64,000 nucleotides of DNA from Emticicia aquatilis (GCF_014644295.1 NZ_BMKK01000002.1:558001-622000); one strand, 5' to 3'; shown: positions 42,327-52,841, counted from the first letter of the stretch. Made by a program: numbers and translations. Notes: generated by a model not told the origin, from the letters alone.

Positions 42327-42920
42327 CTATTTACTCACCTTAATCTTTGTAATTGTATTCGATACAACTTCTTCATAATAAGCCATTACTTTTCGACCAT
42401 TGATTTTTACCATTTCAGGGGTTACATAATAATCGAATAATAGTTTTTGGTTATCAGTTGTTGTAATAGAAATTGTGCTTGGCAAATCACTTTCGGTTAC
42501 TTTTCCAGCTCCTCTCAATACACCTACAACAATCTGCACATTATCACTAAACTGCATTGGCTCAGTATTTATAGCAGATTTTCCGTTGATTTGTAAATCG
42601 ATTAAGGAATTTGTAAAATCGCTATTATAAGTAAATGCTACGTATTTGCCTTTCCATTTCTGCAAAATTCCCATATTTACATTTTTTACTTCTTCAAGAT
42701 TTATTGTAAAGTACTCTGAGAATTTACGCTCGGGAAACTCAATATGTAGGGTAGCCAAAGGATAGCCCGAATCCTCCACTCCTCTTAAAATGCCCAACTC
42801 ATTTATTCCATCATCAACTAATGTTTTATTAGTCTTTGGAATTGCCGAATTGCTATGATTTGAGATAAACAACAAAGAAAAAACGAGTAAAATGGCAGCG
42901 ATTATTTGAAAATTTTTCAT
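42327..42920 (-). CDS. Exported hypothetical protein with internal duplication
   Basis: A 197-aa protein with an N-terminal hydrophobic segment (residues 5-20) consistent with export or a membrane anchor. I do not recognise a family. The mature part seems to contain two copies of one module. The first has ELGILRGVEDSG, TLHIEF and KWKGKYVAFTY; the second has VVGVLRGAGKVT, TISITT and KINGRKVMAYY. This suggests two similar small beta domains. The gene stands alone between terminators. Confidence 0.72.
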   Translation of the reverse strand: MKNFQIIAAILLVFSLLFISNHSNSAIPKTNKTLVDDGINELGILRGVEDSGYPLATLHIEFPERKFSEYFTINLEEVKNVNMGILQKWKGKYVAFTYNSDFTNSLIDLQINGKSAINTEPMQFSDNVQIVVGVLRGAGKVTESDLPSTISITTTDNQKLLFDYYVTPEMVKINGRKVMAYYEEVVSNTITKIKVSK

Positions 42921-42982
42921 TTGATAATAGGTTTATAGTGATTAGTTTTAGTTTGTAAATAACTCATTAATTAGCGATATAT

Positions 42983-43016
42983 ACAAAAAAATGCTCCACA
43001 ATTTCGTGTGGAGCAT
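42983..43016 (-). terminator. Intrinsic terminator of the aconitase gene
   Basis: ATGCTCCACA (42991-43000) pairs with TGTGGAGCAT (43007-43016). The - strand T-run (seven T) follows. It lies about 60 bp after the aconitase stop. Confidence 0.9.
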
Positions 43017-43078
43017 TTAGCAATTTTATTACTTTAAGCGAACATTAATACATCAAAAGCTCTGTTCACTTCAACTAA

Positions 43079-45349
43079 TTATTTGTTAACTTCTGCAGCA
43101 ATCAAGTTCAATGCCGAACCAGCCTTAAACCACTCAATTTGACTTGCGTTATAAGTGTGGTTCAATTTGATTTCTTCCGAAGAGCCATCTTTGTGCGTAA
43201 TAACCAAAGTCAATGGCACACCCTCAGAGAACGTTGTTAAACCTGTGATTGCAAAAGTATCATCTTCTTTGATTTTATCGTAATCTGCTGGATTTGCAAA
43301 TGTTAATGCCAACATACCTTGTTTTTTCAAGTTTGTTTCGTGGATACGAGCAAACGAACGAACAATGATAGCACGAACACCCAAATGACGAGGCTCCATA
43401 GCAGCGTGTTCACGAGATGAACCTTCGCCATAGTTTTCGTCACCTACAACGATTGTACCTACGCCAGCGGCTTTGTACGCACGTTGTACAGCTGGAACTT
43501 CACCATACTCACCTGTCAATTGGTTTTTAACCGTGTTTGCTTTATCATTCACGAAGTTAATGGCACCAATCAAAAGATTATTCGAGATATTATCAAGGTG
43601 TCCACGGTATTTTAACCACGGGCCAGCCATTGAAATATGGTCAGTTGTACATTTTCCTTTAGCTTTAATCAATAATTTCAAGCCCGAAAGGTCGGTTCCT
43701 TCCCAAGGTTTGAATGGGTCAAGTAATTGCAAACGGTCAGATTTTGGACTTACCGCGACTTTTACTTTGCTACCATCTTTCTTAGGTTTTTGGTATCCAG
43801 CATCTTTCACATCAAAGCCCATTGGAGGCAATTCTACGCCAAATGGGTTCTCAAGTTTCACCTGTTCGCCATTTTCGTTAGTCAATGTATCTTTTACTGG
43901 GTTGAAAGTTAAATCACCAGCGATGGCAAATGCTGTAACAATTTCAGGAGAAGCCACAAATGCGTGTGTATTTGGGTTACCATCAGCACGTTTTGCAAAG
44001 TTACGGTTGAATGAAGTGATGATTGAGTTACGCTCACCTTTTTCAGCACCGTGTCTTGCCCATTGACCAATACATGGTCCACAAGCGTTGGCTAAAACTA
44101 CACCACCGATTGCATCAAATTTAGCTAAGATGCCATCACGCTCTGCTGTGAAACGTACTAATTCAGAACCTGGAGTGATTGTGAATTCTGCTTTCGCTTT
44201 TACGTTTTTAGCAGCTGCTTGTGACGCTACCGAAGCAGCACGTGTCATATCTTCATAAGAAGAGTTGGTACACGAACCGATAAGACCCACATCTAATTTT
44301 TGCGGCCATTTATTTTTGATAACTGCTTTCGCAAATTTTGATAAAGGCCAAGCCAAATCTGGCGTGAATGGACCGTTGATTCTTGGCTCCAATCTCGAAA
44401 GGTTGATTTCGATTACTTGGTCGTAGTATGCTTCTGGATTATCAATACATTCTTGGTCAGGGCGTAACAAATCTTTGATACCATTTGCTAAAGAGGCTAC
44501 TCTTGCACGGCCAGTTGCTTTTAAGTAAGCGGCCATTTTGCGGTCATAACCAAACAATGAAGTAGTAGCACCGATTTCAGCACCCATATTACAGATAGTA
44601 CCTTTACCAGTTGCCGATAAGCTATCAGCACCTTTACCGATATACTCAACGATATAACCAGTACCACCTTTTACTGTTAAACGCCCAGCAACTTCCAAGA
44701 TAACGTCTTTTGCAGAAGCCCATCCTTTTAATTTACCTGTTAATTTAACTCCAATTAATTTTGGCATTTTCAATTCCCAAGCCAAGCCTGCCATAACGTC
44801 GCAAGCATCAGCACCACCAACACCAATCGCTACCATACCCAAACCACCTGCATTTGGTGTGTGAGAGTCAGTACCAATCATCATACCACCTGGGAAGGCG
44901 TAGTTTTCGATAACTACTTGGTGAATAATACCAGCACCTGCTTTCCAGAAACCGATACCATATTTATTTGAAACAGAAGCTAAGAAATCATAAACTTCTT
45001 TGTTTTTTTCGGTAGCAATTTTTAAATCGTCAGTCGCACCCACTTTTGCTTGAATCAAGTGGTCGCAGTGTACCGTTGAAGGCACAGCTACTTTCGGTCG
45101 ACCCGCCGACATAAATTGTAATAATGCCATTTGAGCAGTTGCATCTTGCATAGCTACACGGTCAGGAGCAAAATCTACGTAATCAGCTCCACGGTTGTAA
45201 GCTTTGGTCGGCGAACCTTCCCACAAGTGCGAATAAAGAATTTTTTCGGCCAAAGTAAGCGGACGACCAACTGCCTTACGTGCAGCGGCTACTCTTTCTG
45301 GCATTCGAGCGTAAACGCTCTTAATCATATCTAAGTCAAAAACTGCCAT
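43079..45349 (-). CDS. acn: Aconitate hydratase
   Basis: A 756-aa aconitase that isomerises citrate and isocitrate in the TCA cycle with a 4Fe-4S cluster. Cluster cysteines are seen in [11 protein letters not shown] near residue 358 and [11 protein letters not shown] near 425. The C-terminal swivel domain has [18 protein letters not shown] and [12 protein letters not shown]. Length and sequence resemble the mitochondrial-type enzyme common in Bacteroidota rather than E. coli AcnA (about 890 aa) or AcnB. It is a single-gene unit. Confidence 0.95.
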   Translation of the reverse strand: MAVFDLDMIKSVYARMPERVAAARKAVGRPLTLAEKILYSHLWEGSPTKAYNRGADYVDFAPDRVAMQDATAQMALLQFMSAGRPKVAVPSTVHCDHLIQAKVGATDDLKIATEKNKEVYDFLASVSNKYGIGFWKAGAGIIHQVVIENYAFPGGMMIGTDSHTPNAGGLGMVAIGVGGADACDVMAGLAWELKMPKLIGVKLTGKLKGWASAKDVILEVAGRLTVKGGTGYIVEYIGKGADSLSATGKGTICNMGAEIGATTSLFGYDRKMAAYLKATGRARVASLANGIKDLLRPDQECIDNPEAYYDQVIEINLSRLEPRINGPFTPDLAWPLSKFAKAVIKNKWPQKLDVGLIGSCTNSSYEDMTRAASVASQAAAKNVKAKAEFTITPGSELVRFTAERDGILAKFDAIGGVVLANACGPCIGQWARHGAEKGERNSIITSFNRNFAKRADGNPNTHAFVASPEIVTAFAIAGDLTFNPVKDTLTNENGEQVKLENPFGVELPPMGFDVKDAGYQKPKKDGSKVKVAVSPKSDRLQLLDPFKPWEGTDLSGLKLLIKAKGKCTTDHISMAGPWLKYRGHLDNISNNLLIGAINFVNDKANTVKNQLTGEYGEVPAVQRAYKAAGVGTIVVGDENYGEGSSREHAAMEPRHLGVRAIIVRSFARIHETNLKKQGMLALTFANPADYDKIKEDDTFAITGLTTFSEGVPLTLVITHKDGSSEEIKLNHTYNASQIEWFKAGSALNLIAAEVNK

Positions 45350-45537
45350 TAGTTAAAATAATTTAAGATTTATTGTTACCGAAATTCGATGTAATTATGA
45401 GTTGAACAAAAGTACGAAACTATGATTAATTACATGAATGATTTCTTGCAAAAATAGAATAGAAGGAATGTAAATACAACCTTTGAGGTCGATTATCTTA
45501 AAAATTTATCAAAAAAAGCTCAATTTTAATCAAAAAC

Positions 45538-45568
45538 AAGAAAGCCCTCGTGTTTGGAGGGCTTTCTT
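45538..45568 (-). terminator. Intrinsic terminator of the M4 protease gene
   Basis: AAGAAAGCCCTC (45538-45549) pairs with GAGGGCTTTCTT (45557-45568). On the - strand GTTTTTG follows. It lies about 40 bp after the protease stop. Confidence 0.88.
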
Positions 45569-45608
45569 GGGTAAATATTATAGTTTTAAAAGATAATATT
45601 TTGATATT

Positions 45609-47852
45609 TTAATTTTCTATAACCAAAACTTTCGAGAATTGTTTAGGAACAGAATTTTCAGAGTACTGCACTGCTTTTATCACATAATTACCTTTTGGTA
45701 GGTCTTGGATATTATACTGCAATACATTTTCACCAGCTTTTACTTGTGAAGTTTTTCGGATATAAGTTCTACCAATCATATCGCTCACCTGAATCATCAA
45801 ATCAGAATCTGACTTAGATTTGTATGTCAAATGCACCGCTTCTTTACTCGGATTGGGGTAAGTACTCATCGACAATATTCCTTCATCTTTTATCGCAGCT
45901 TCAGAGAGTAGTTCAACTTGTTTCGAAATACTCTCGCCCGTTTCACCTTTGGTATTTTTAGCGATTACTCTCCAAGCAAGCGTTTGTCCATTTGCTAAAT
46001 TTTCGATACTCGCAAAGTTTGAAGATGTTTTCAAATAGCTTTCCCAAGCACCATCTTTCCAAACTTCAACTTCATATTCGTTGGCTCCCTTAACAGATTC
46101 CCAAGTTCCATTGAATGAATTTTCTGTAACATCAATGTTTTGTAGGTTTGTTGGAGCTGCCAAACGTAATGCAGGAGTTGGATAAGCGGCACCTACACCT
46201 ACTGCATAGAAAGCATTGGTTGTGGCAATTACTTGAGCCGAACCTGCACCAAATAAATCAATAGCTGCTTGAATAGCCCCTGTTCTTGCACCAGCATAGT
46301 TTGTGCTTGATGTCATATACACAGTTTCCATACGATACGTAATTTTAGCAGCATCTAAGATTCCGATGCCTGTTACATTATAGGCATTTCCAATATCATT
46401 AGTACCAGTTCCACCAGTTGTTAATAAATAGAACCAAAAATTCAACACACCACTATTTGTATGAACACCGCAATAATCATTTGATGATGATGGTGTACAG
46501 TTAGGATTTATCCAATAAGTACCGCCATAAGTATCTGGGTCAGAGAATTGATTTGGATTTTGCATATTTCTGAAACCTTGGTGGTTTGCAATGTCAAAGT
46601 CCTCGCCTACTTTCCAAGTACCTTTGGTTGGGAATTTATAATACTCTACACAAGCCCCCCAAATGTCGCTTAATGCCTCATTCAAAGCACCTGATTCTTT
46701 TTGATAAACCAAATTGGCTGAACTTGAACAAACCGCATGACCTAACTCGTGCGAGCATACATCTTGTGAAGTTAGTGGGTCGAATGTTGTACCATTTCCA
46801 TCACCATAAGTCATACGAACACCATCCCAGAAAGCATTTACGTAGTTGGTAGAATAATGCACGTAGCTTTTAATTTTTGCTCCTGCATTATTATAGCTAT
46901 TACGGCCGTGTACATTCTTAAAGTAATCATAAGTATTTTGAGCTCCAAGATGGGCATCTAAAGCTGCGTTGTCTTTGGTAGCATTGGCATATTCTGTCCA
47001 AGAGTTATTTGCATCAGTAAAATCTGTTGCCGTATTATAACTTGTTTTTTTCTTTAGATTATAGGTTTCAACGCCTAAACCTCTACTAACGTCTCTCAAA
47101 CGATAAGAACCATTGAAGCTATCTGTTGTTGAAGACTGTGTACCAGAATAACGTGTAGCGAAAGTTCCAGGGGCTGCTGCATGATGAATGATAGCATCAC
47201 TAAAAATCCATTCGCCGTTTTTTGCATCTATATAAACGTTTGCACGACTGAGTGGTTGAGTTGCATAAATATCAAACTTCCATGCCAAACGTGGTTTGAT
47301 TTTATCGGCCTTGGTTAAACCTTGAAAGTTTTCAATAATAACTAATTCTCCTGCTGGAGCATATTTACCTTTCACTTTTCCATAATATTCGGCTGCATCC
47401 TCTGTATTCCACATATATTCAGTTGCACCTACTACTTTCAAAGCATTTGCCAATGCAGTAGCCTCTGACAATGACGCTTTAGTATCAAAATCGTCGTCAA
47501 CTTTCTTATAATCACCACTCATGGTTTCAATAAATCCATTGCGAGCGTGCGTCACGTACGTTCCAAATTCAACTTTAATTCCTTTAAAATACTGTTGATG
47601 CTTAGTGTGCGTAAACCCTAAACCATCTTTTTCAGATTTTTCGGGTTTAAAATCATTATTAATACTTGATTTTAGATAATTTTTGATAGCTTGCTTAGAA
47701 TCAGCTTCATCTTTTTTGCTATCATCTCTAAACTGAACGAAAGTAGGTGTGTCGTTATCCGAATCACGGCTTTCTTTTTTTGCATCATTTTGTGCGAATG
47801 TAAAGAGCGAAATTCCGGAAAACAGAATTCCTAAGGGGTAAATTTTTCTCAT
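45609..47852 (-). CDS. Secreted M4 metallopeptidase with T9SS sorting domain
   Basis: A 747-aa thermolysin-family zinc protease. Order: signal peptide (1-20), FTP/PepSY propeptide (about 45-225), M4 catalytic domain with HELGH at 368-372 and the third ligand Glu392 in NEALSDIWG, a FN3-like domain (about 575-655), and a C-terminal type IX secretion sorting domain (YPNPSKEAVHL, then YNIQDLPKGNYVIKA). The protein should be exported through the outer membrane by T9SS and then cleaved or anchored. It likely digests external protein. Confidence 0.94.
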   Translation of the reverse strand: MRKIYPLGILFSGISLFTFAQNDAKKESRDSDNDTPTFVQFRDDSKKDEADSKQAIKNYLKSSINNDFKPEKSEKDGLGFTHTKHQQYFKGIKVEFGTYVTHARNGFIETMSGDYKKVDDDFDTKASLSEATALANALKVVGATEYMWNTEDAAEYYGKVKGKYAPAGELVIIENFQGLTKADKIKPRLAWKFDIYATQPLSRANVYIDAKNGEWIFSDAIIHHAAAPGTFATRYSGTQSSTTDSFNGSYRLRDVSRGLGVETYNLKKKTSYNTATDFTDANNSWTEYANATKDNAALDAHLGAQNTYDYFKNVHGRNSYNNAGAKIKSYVHYSTNYVNAFWDGVRMTYGDGNGTTFDPLTSQDVCSHELGHAVCSSSANLVYQKESGALNEALSDIWGACVEYYKFPTKGTWKVGEDFDIANHQGFRNMQNPNQFSDPDTYGGTYWINPNCTPSSSNDYCGVHTNSGVLNFWFYLLTTGGTGTNDIGNAYNVTGIGILDAAKITYRMETVYMTSSTNYAGARTGAIQAAIDLFGAGSAQVIATTNAFYAVGVGAAYPTPALRLAAPTNLQNIDVTENSFNGTWESVKGANEYEVEVWKDGAWESYLKTSSNFASIENLANGQTLAWRVIAKNTKGETGESISKQVELLSEAAIKDEGILSMSTYPNPSKEAVHLTYKSKSDSDLMIQVSDMIGRTYIRKTSQVKAGENVLQYNIQDLPKGNYVIKAVQYSENSVPKQFSKVLVIEN

Positions 47853-48024
47853 AAGTATAGATTTTTAATTAAATTGATAAAAGGGTTAAAATTCAATTAA
47901 AGCAATGAAAAAAAAATACATTTTCAAAATTAAAGAGGCAGAAATATGAGGTGCTTTTCAATAAAATTATCAAGAGGTATCATCAATAAAAAGATATTTT
48001 TTTGGCAATTTTTTACAGAAAATA

Positions 48025-48053
48025 GTTGTTTTATGAATCAAGGCTTATATTTG
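48025..48053 (+). promoter_or_regulatory. Promoter of topA
   Basis: GTTG at 48025-48028 lies 17 bp before an exact -7 TATATTTG at 48046-48053, 26 bp before the topA ATG. This fits the Bacteroidota TTG-N17-23-TAnnTTTG consensus. Confidence 0.65.
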
Positions 48054-48079
48054 GGCCATAATTATCAAAATCAGGATAG

Positions 48080-50548
48080 ATGTCGAAAAATTTAGTTATA
48101 GTTGAGTCCCCTGCCAAAGCCAAGACCATTGAAGGTTATCTTGGCAAAGATTTTACCGTTAAGTCAAGTTTTGGTCACGTAAGAGATTTACCTGATAAAG
48201 AATTAGGAATTGATGTAAAAAATCAGTTTTTACCTAATTATATAGTATCATCTGATAAAACAAAGGTGATAAGTGAGTTAAAGAAATTGGCAAAAGAATC
48301 GGAAACTGTCTGGCTCGCAACCGATGATGACCGTGAAGGAGAAGCCATTTCTTGGCACTTAAAAGAGGCTTTGGGCTTGACAGATTCAACGCCAAGAATT
48401 GTTTTTAGAGAGATTACCAAAAAGGCTATCACTACGGCAATCCAAAATCCACGTACAATTAACATGGATTTGGTAAATGCTCAACAAGCTCGCCGTGTAC
48501 TGGATAGACTCGTAGGTTTTGAATTATCTCCTGTTTTATGGCAAAAAATCCGTACGGGCGAACGCACAAACCTTTCGGCTGGGCGTGTTCAGTCGGTAGC
48601 CGTAAGAGTAATCGTTGACCGTGAGCGTGAAATTGATGCCCACGATTCAAAATCATCGTTTAAAGTTGTTGCTCAGTTTATTGTCGATAAAGGGAAGGTA
48701 CTTAATGCAGAACTTGGTAAAAATTTTGAAAAAGAAGCTGATGCCAAAGCATTTCTTGAAAAATGCGTTGGGGCAATTTTCACCATCAAAAATCTTGAAG
48801 TAAAACCAGCAAAGAAAACTCCTGCTGCACCTTTCACAACCTCGACATTACAGCAAGAAGCATCTCGTAAATTAGGTTTCTCAGTTTTGCAGACCATGAC
48901 GGTGGCTCAGAAACTTTATGAAGCTGGTAAGATTTCGTATATGCGTACTGACTCGACTAATCTATCTGATGAGGCAATCGAGAAAGCAAAGACGCAAATT
49001 GAGAATGCTTACGGAGAAAAATATGTAAAAACTCGCAAGTACAAAACCAAGAGCGAATCAGCACAAGAAGCTCACGAAGCGATTCGTCCGACCGATTTTG
49101 GTAGTGAAAAAGTTGATGGAGATAGAAATGAGCAGCGTTTATATGATTTGATTTGGAAACGCTCGATTGCTTCACAAATGGCTGATGCGGAATTAGAACG
49201 TACGATTGCAACGATTGGCATTTCGACCACTAACGAAGAGCTTGTGGCAACTGGTGAGGTCATCAAATTTGATGGTTTCTTGAAAGTATATCTCGAATCG
49301 AATGACGATGAAGACGAAGAAAATAAAGGAATGTTGCCACCATTAAGCATCGGTCAAATTCTCGACCTTGCTATGATGAAAGCAACTGAACGCTTCTCGA
49401 AACCACCAGCAAGATATACCGAGGCAAGTTTGGTAAAAAAACTCGAAGAAATGGGCATTGGTCGTCCATCAACTTACGCTCCTACAATTTCGACGATTAT
49501 CAAACGAAATTATGTTGTAAAAGAAGACCGACCTGGTAAGGAAAGAGAGTTCAAGGAATTTACTCTGAAAGAAAATACGATTTCGGAAAGAGTTGGGAAG
49601 GAAAACTATGGCACAGAAAAAGCCAAATTATTCCCAACGAACGTCGGAATGGTAGTAAATGACTTTTTGGTTGATAATTTTGATGCCGTAATTGATTATA
49701 ACTTTACGGCAAAAGTTGAGAAAGACTTCGATATTGTTGCCGATGGCAAAGCTCAATGGCAAAATATAATTGCGAGTTTCTACAAAGATTTCCATAGTAA
49801 AATTGAACAAGCCTCTGATGTAAAATCAACGGCTGGTACTCGTGAACTCGGAATCGACCCAAAAACTGGAAAAAAAGTAACGGTAAAAATCGGCAAATTC
49901 GGTCCTTATGTGCAGATTGGAGAAAAGGATGATGAAGAAAAACCTGTTTTTGTAAGCCTACAAAAAGGTCAGTTGATTGATACTATCACGCTCGAAGAAG
50001 GGTTGGCATTATTCGATTTACCAAAACTCCCTCGTGAAGTAGGTTTCTTTGAAGACCAACCAATTATTGTTTCGATTGGTAAATTTGGGCCTTATATCAA
50101 GCATAATGATAAATTTTATAATATTGATAAATCAGAAGACCCTTACAAAATAGACCAAGAGAAAGCCATCGAATTGATTGGTATTCAGCGAAATAGCAAT
50201 GATTTATCCCAACCAAAAGATTTGGGTATTTACGAAGGTTTGGCCGTAAACATTGGTAAAGGTAGATTTGGCCCGTACGTAAAACACGGAGATAAATACT
50301 ATAATATTGATAAAAAAACCGACCCTGCGACACTTACAATCGAAGGAGCGATTGAAATAATAAAAGCTAAAAAAGTAGCAGAAAGTAATAAAATCATAAA
50401 GGAGTTTGAAGAAAATAAAACAATTCAAGTGCTTAATGGCCAATATGGCCCATATATCAAAGCAGGAAAGCGGAATGTTAAGATTCCGAAAGGAACTGAC
50501 CCAGCAACGTTAACTTTGGAAGATTGCTTGAAATTGGCAAATGGTTGA
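48080..50548 (+). CDS. topA: DNA topoisomerase I
   Basis: An 822-aa type IA topoisomerase that relaxes negative supercoils. The Toprim domain begins NLVIVESPAKAKTIEGYLG with the acidic TDDDREGEAISWH at 81-93. The catalytic Tyr287 sits in SYMRTDSTNL. The C-terminus lacks zinc fingers. It carries four KFGPY-type repeats (KIGKFGPYVQIG, SIGKFGPYIKH, NIGKGRFGPYVKH, LNGQYGPYIKAG), common in Bacteroidota enzymes. It is a single gene with a clear promoter and a terminator at 50606-50650. Confidence 0.96.
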   Translation: MSKNLVIVESPAKAKTIEGYLGKDFTVKSSFGHVRDLPDKELGIDVKNQFLPNYIVSSDKTKVISELKKLAKESETVWLATDDDREGEAISWHLKEALGLTDSTPRIVFREITKKAITTAIQNPRTINMDLVNAQQARRVLDRLVGFELSPVLWQKIRTGERTNLSAGRVQSVAVRVIVDREREIDAHDSKSSFKVVAQFIVDKGKVLNAELGKNFEKEADAKAFLEKCVGAIFTIKNLEVKPAKKTPAAPFTTSTLQQEASRKLGFSVLQTMTVAQKLYEAGKISYMRTDSTNLSDEAIEKAKTQIENAYGEKYVKTRKYKTKSESAQEAHEAIRPTDFGSEKVDGDRNEQRLYDLIWKRSIASQMADAELERTIATIGISTTNEELVATGEVIKFDGFLKVYLESNDDEDEENKGMLPPLSIGQILDLAMMKATERFSKPPARYTEASLVKKLEEMGIGRPSTYAPTISTIIKRNYVVKEDRPGKEREFKEFTLKENTISERVGKENYGTEKAKLFPTNVGMVVNDFLVDNFDAVIDYNFTAKVEKDFDIVADGKAQWQNIIASFYKDFHSKIEQASDVKSTAGTRELGIDPKTGKKVTVKIGKFGPYVQIGEKDDEEKPVFVSLQKGQLIDTITLEEGLALFDLPKLPREVGFFEDQPIIVSIGKFGPYIKHNDKFYNIDKSEDPYKIDQEKAIELIGIQRNSNDLSQPKDLGIYEGLAVNIGKGRFGPYVKHGDKYYNIDKKTDPATLTIEGAIEIIKAKKVAESNKIIKEFEENKTIQVLNGQYGPYIKAGKRNVKIPKGTDPATLTLEDCLKLANG

Positions 50549-50605
50549 TTTTAAAGATTAAGTATCAATGCTGAATGAATAACGACATTTGTTCGCATTA
50601 AAAAT

Positions 50606-50650
50606 AAATGGCACAACTTATTAGAAATAATAATCGGTTGTGCCATTTTT
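50606..50650 (+). terminator. Intrinsic terminator of topA
   Basis: AAATGGCACAAC (50606-50617) pairs with GTTGTGCCATTT (50637-50648) and the T-run continues. Confidence 0.85.
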
Positions 50651-50672
50651 GTATAATCCAAACACATAAAAC

Positions 50673-51371
50673 ATGAAAAGAAAACTCGTAGTTTTGACAG
50701 GTGCGGGCATTAGTGCCGAAAGTGGTATCATGACATTTCGTGATGCGGGAGGTTTATGGGAAAATCATAGTATCGAAGAAGTCGCAACCCCCGAAGGCTG
50801 GCGTAAAAACCCAAAGTTGGTTTTGCAATTTTATAACGAACGCCGTGCAAAGGCCGCTGAAGCAGAACCAAACGCTGGGCATCTGGCACTTGCTGACTTG
50901 GAAAAATACTTTGATGTTAGAATCATTACTCAAAATGTTGATGGCTTGCACGAAAAAGCGGGTTCAACAAACGTTTTGCATCTTCATGGTGAACTTTCAA
51001 AGGTAAGAAGCGTCAAAAACGAAAACCTAATTTATGATATTGGTGCAAAATCTATCGAAATTGGAGATTATGCCGAAGATGGAGGACAGCTTCGCCCGCA
51101 TATAGTTTGGTTTGGAGAAATGGTGCCAATGATTGAGCCAGCAGCTGATTTGTGCCTTAATGCTGATATTTTTGTAGTAATTGGTACTTCAATGCAGGTA
51201 TATCCTGCCGCAGGATTGATTGGCTATGTGTCAGATGATGCTCCCAAATATATTATCGACCCAAATATGCCCGAGGTTTCTAACCTTTATCAAAATTTGA
51301 CTTTTATTACCGAAACAGCTACTATTGGCGTGCCACGATTGGCACAAAAACTTATCAAAGATTTTCAATGA
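50673..51371 (+). CDS. cobB: Sir2-family NAD-dependent deacylase lacking zinc cysteines
   Basis: A 232-aa sirtuin with GAGISAESGIMTFRDAGGLW (residues 10-29), TQNVDGLHEKAGS (86-98) and the catalytic His105 in HLHGEL. Residues Y54 and R57 (FYNERR) match the Y-x2-R of SIRT5/CobB-type desuccinylases and demalonylases. The small domain between 106 and 141 carries no cysteine at all, so the structural zinc site is absent. The only Cys is at 161. It overlaps the serine hydrolase gene by ATGA and is translationally coupled to it. Confidence 0.9.
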   Translation: MKRKLVVLTGAGISAESGIMTFRDAGGLWENHSIEEVATPEGWRKNPKLVLQFYNERRAKAAEAEPNAGHLALADLEKYFDVRIITQNVDGLHEKAGSTNVLHLHGELSKVRSVKNENLIYDIGAKSIEIGDYAEDGGQLRPHIVWFGEMVPMIEPAADLCLNADIFVVIGTSMQVYPAAGLIGYVSDDAPKYIIDPNMPEVSNLYQNLTFITETATIGVPRLAQKLIKDFQ

Positions 51372-52465
51372 GAAAAATAATTTTCTTTTTTTTAATGGTG
51401 AACTTCTCTTTTGGACAAACTTTCCAACAAGCTCTTGATTCGCTTCTTGAACATAAATTCCCTGCAAATTCGGCAGGGATAGCGGTGTTGGTAATAAAAA
51501 ACAATCAAGAAATCTACAAAAAAGGTTTTGGATTGGCCAACATTGAGAAAAAAGAAGCTATTACGCCCAACACAAATTTCAGAATGGCTTCTGTTTCAAA
51601 GCAGTTTACTGCAATGTGCATTATACTACTCGAAAAACAAGGAAAATTAAGTTATGAAGACAATCTTTTGAAATTCTTTCCTGATTTTGCTCCTTCTGTG
51701 GGGACAATTATTAAAATCAAACACTTACTGACTCATAGTTCTGGAATTATTGATTACGAAGATTTAATCCCCGAAAATCAAAAAAAACAAATTCTTGATG
51801 ATGATGTATTGGAGTTAGTCAAAAATCAAACAACAACTTATTTTGAGGCAGGTAAACAGTTTAGATATAGCAATACTGGTTTTTGTTTATTGGAACAGAT
51901 TGTAGAGAAAGTTTCAGGAGAAAAATACAGCAGCTTTATTGAAAAAAATATATTTCGCCCAGTTGGAATGTTAAATACAAGTATGTATTCCGAAAATGCT
52001 CAAATTCCAAACCGTGCAATGGGCTACACACGAAACGATAAAGGTGAAATCGCCTTTAGTGACCAAAGTATTACCAGTGCTACAAAAGGCGATGGATGTG
52101 TTTATACATCTTTAAACGACTATAAAAAATGGGTAATTGCATTACAAAAAAATCAATTAGTCAATCTGGAAACTCAACTCGCCAAAATAAATTTTCAGCT
52201 TAATAACACTTCAAAATTTGAATATGGATTTGGTTGGTTTAACTATCTCAATTCCAAGAATCAGCTTGAGTTATACCATACAGGAAGTACTTGCGGTTTT
52301 AGCAATTCTGTAAGTATCGTTCCAAAAAGCAATTATTTCTTTGTTTTCTTTTCAAATATTGCCAACAATCACGGAATTGAACAGCCAATCTATGATTTAA
52401 TGAAAAAGTATAAACTCACCGATTCGGAGATAAATTTTAAATTTTTACTTGAACAAACACGCTAA
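51368..52465 (+). CDS. Exported serine hydrolase, class C beta-lactamase family
   Basis: A 365-aa protein with a signal peptide (to about residue 17, ending SFGQ) and the AmpC/penicillin-binding fold motifs: SxxK in ASVSKQFTA near 76, YSN in FRYSNTGFCL near 160, and HTGSTCGF near 300 in place of the KTG box. Family members include esterases and D-peptidases, and true beta-lactamase activity is unlikely to be inferable. It is coupled by ATGA overlap to a cytosolic sirtuin, an odd pairing. A bidirectional terminator follows. Confidence 0.86.
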   Translation: MRKIIFFFLMVNFSFGQTFQQALDSLLEHKFPANSAGIAVLVIKNNQEIYKKGFGLANIEKKEAITPNTNFRMASVSKQFTAMCIILLEKQGKLSYEDNLLKFFPDFAPSVGTIIKIKHLLTHSSGIIDYEDLIPENQKKQILDDDVLELVKNQTTTYFEAGKQFRYSNTGFCLLEQIVEKVSGEKYSSFIEKNIFRPVGMLNTSMYSENAQIPNRAMGYTRNDKGEIAFSDQSITSATKGDGCVYTSLNDYKKWVIALQKNQLVNLETQLAKINFQLNNTSKFEYGFGWFNYLNSKNQLELYHTGSTCGFSNSVSIVPKSNYFFVFFSNIANNHGIEQPIYDLMKKYKLTDSEINFKFLLEQTR

Positions 52466-52466
52466 C

Positions 52467-52503
52467 AAAAAAGCCTCTGTTCGTTAAAAACAGAGGCTTT
52501 TCT
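52467..52503. terminator. Bidirectional terminator between the serine hydrolase and trxA
   Basis: AAAAAAGCCTCTGTT (52467-52481) pairs with AACAGAGGCTTTT (52489-52501). It lies between convergent genes. Confidence 0.92.
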
Positions 52504-52517
52504 TATATATAAACGTA

Positions 52518-52841
52518 TTAAACGTGAGCTTCCAACTTAGCAGTTAATACACTCTTTGGCACTGCACCAACGATTTTATCTACCACTACTCCACCCTTGA
52601 AAATCATCAAAGTAGGAATCGAACGGATACCAAAACTTGCTGGAACATTTGAGTTAGCATCTACATCCAATTTCCCAACAATTGCTTTTCCTTCATATTC
52701 ACCAGCAATTTCTTCAACAACTGGTCCTATCATTTTACATGGTCCACACCATTCAGCCCAAAAATCAACTAACACTGGTGTTTCTGATTTGATTAGTTCT
52801 GCAAAACTTGCATCTGTAATTTCAATTGCTTTACCTGCCAT
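52518..52841 (-). CDS. trxA: Thioredoxin
   Basis: A 107-aa cytosolic thioredoxin with the active site WCGPC (C32, C35) and the cis-Pro segment IRSIPTLMIFKGG. It reduces disulfides in ribonucleotide reductase, peroxiredoxins and other partners. Its own promoter must lie in the 86 bp before it, and no exact TAnnTTTG was seen. It is transcribed on the same strand as dnaE, which lies just upstream. Confidence 0.96.
   Translation of the reverse strand: MAGKAIEITDASFAELIKSETPVLVDFWAEWCGPCKMIGPVVEEIAGEYEGKAIVGKLDVDANSNVPASFGIRSIPTLMIFKGGVVVDKIVGAVPKSVLTAKLEAHV

Noticed and set aside
43473-44066. 197-codon ORF antisense to the aconitase gene
   Set aside because: It is a shadow of the conserved aconitase frame, with no motif, promoter or neighbour supporting it.
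51368-52465. Antibiotic-resistance beta-lactamase
   Set aside because: The SxxK and YxN motifs only define the serine hydrolase family. The KTG position reads HTG and there is no resistance context.
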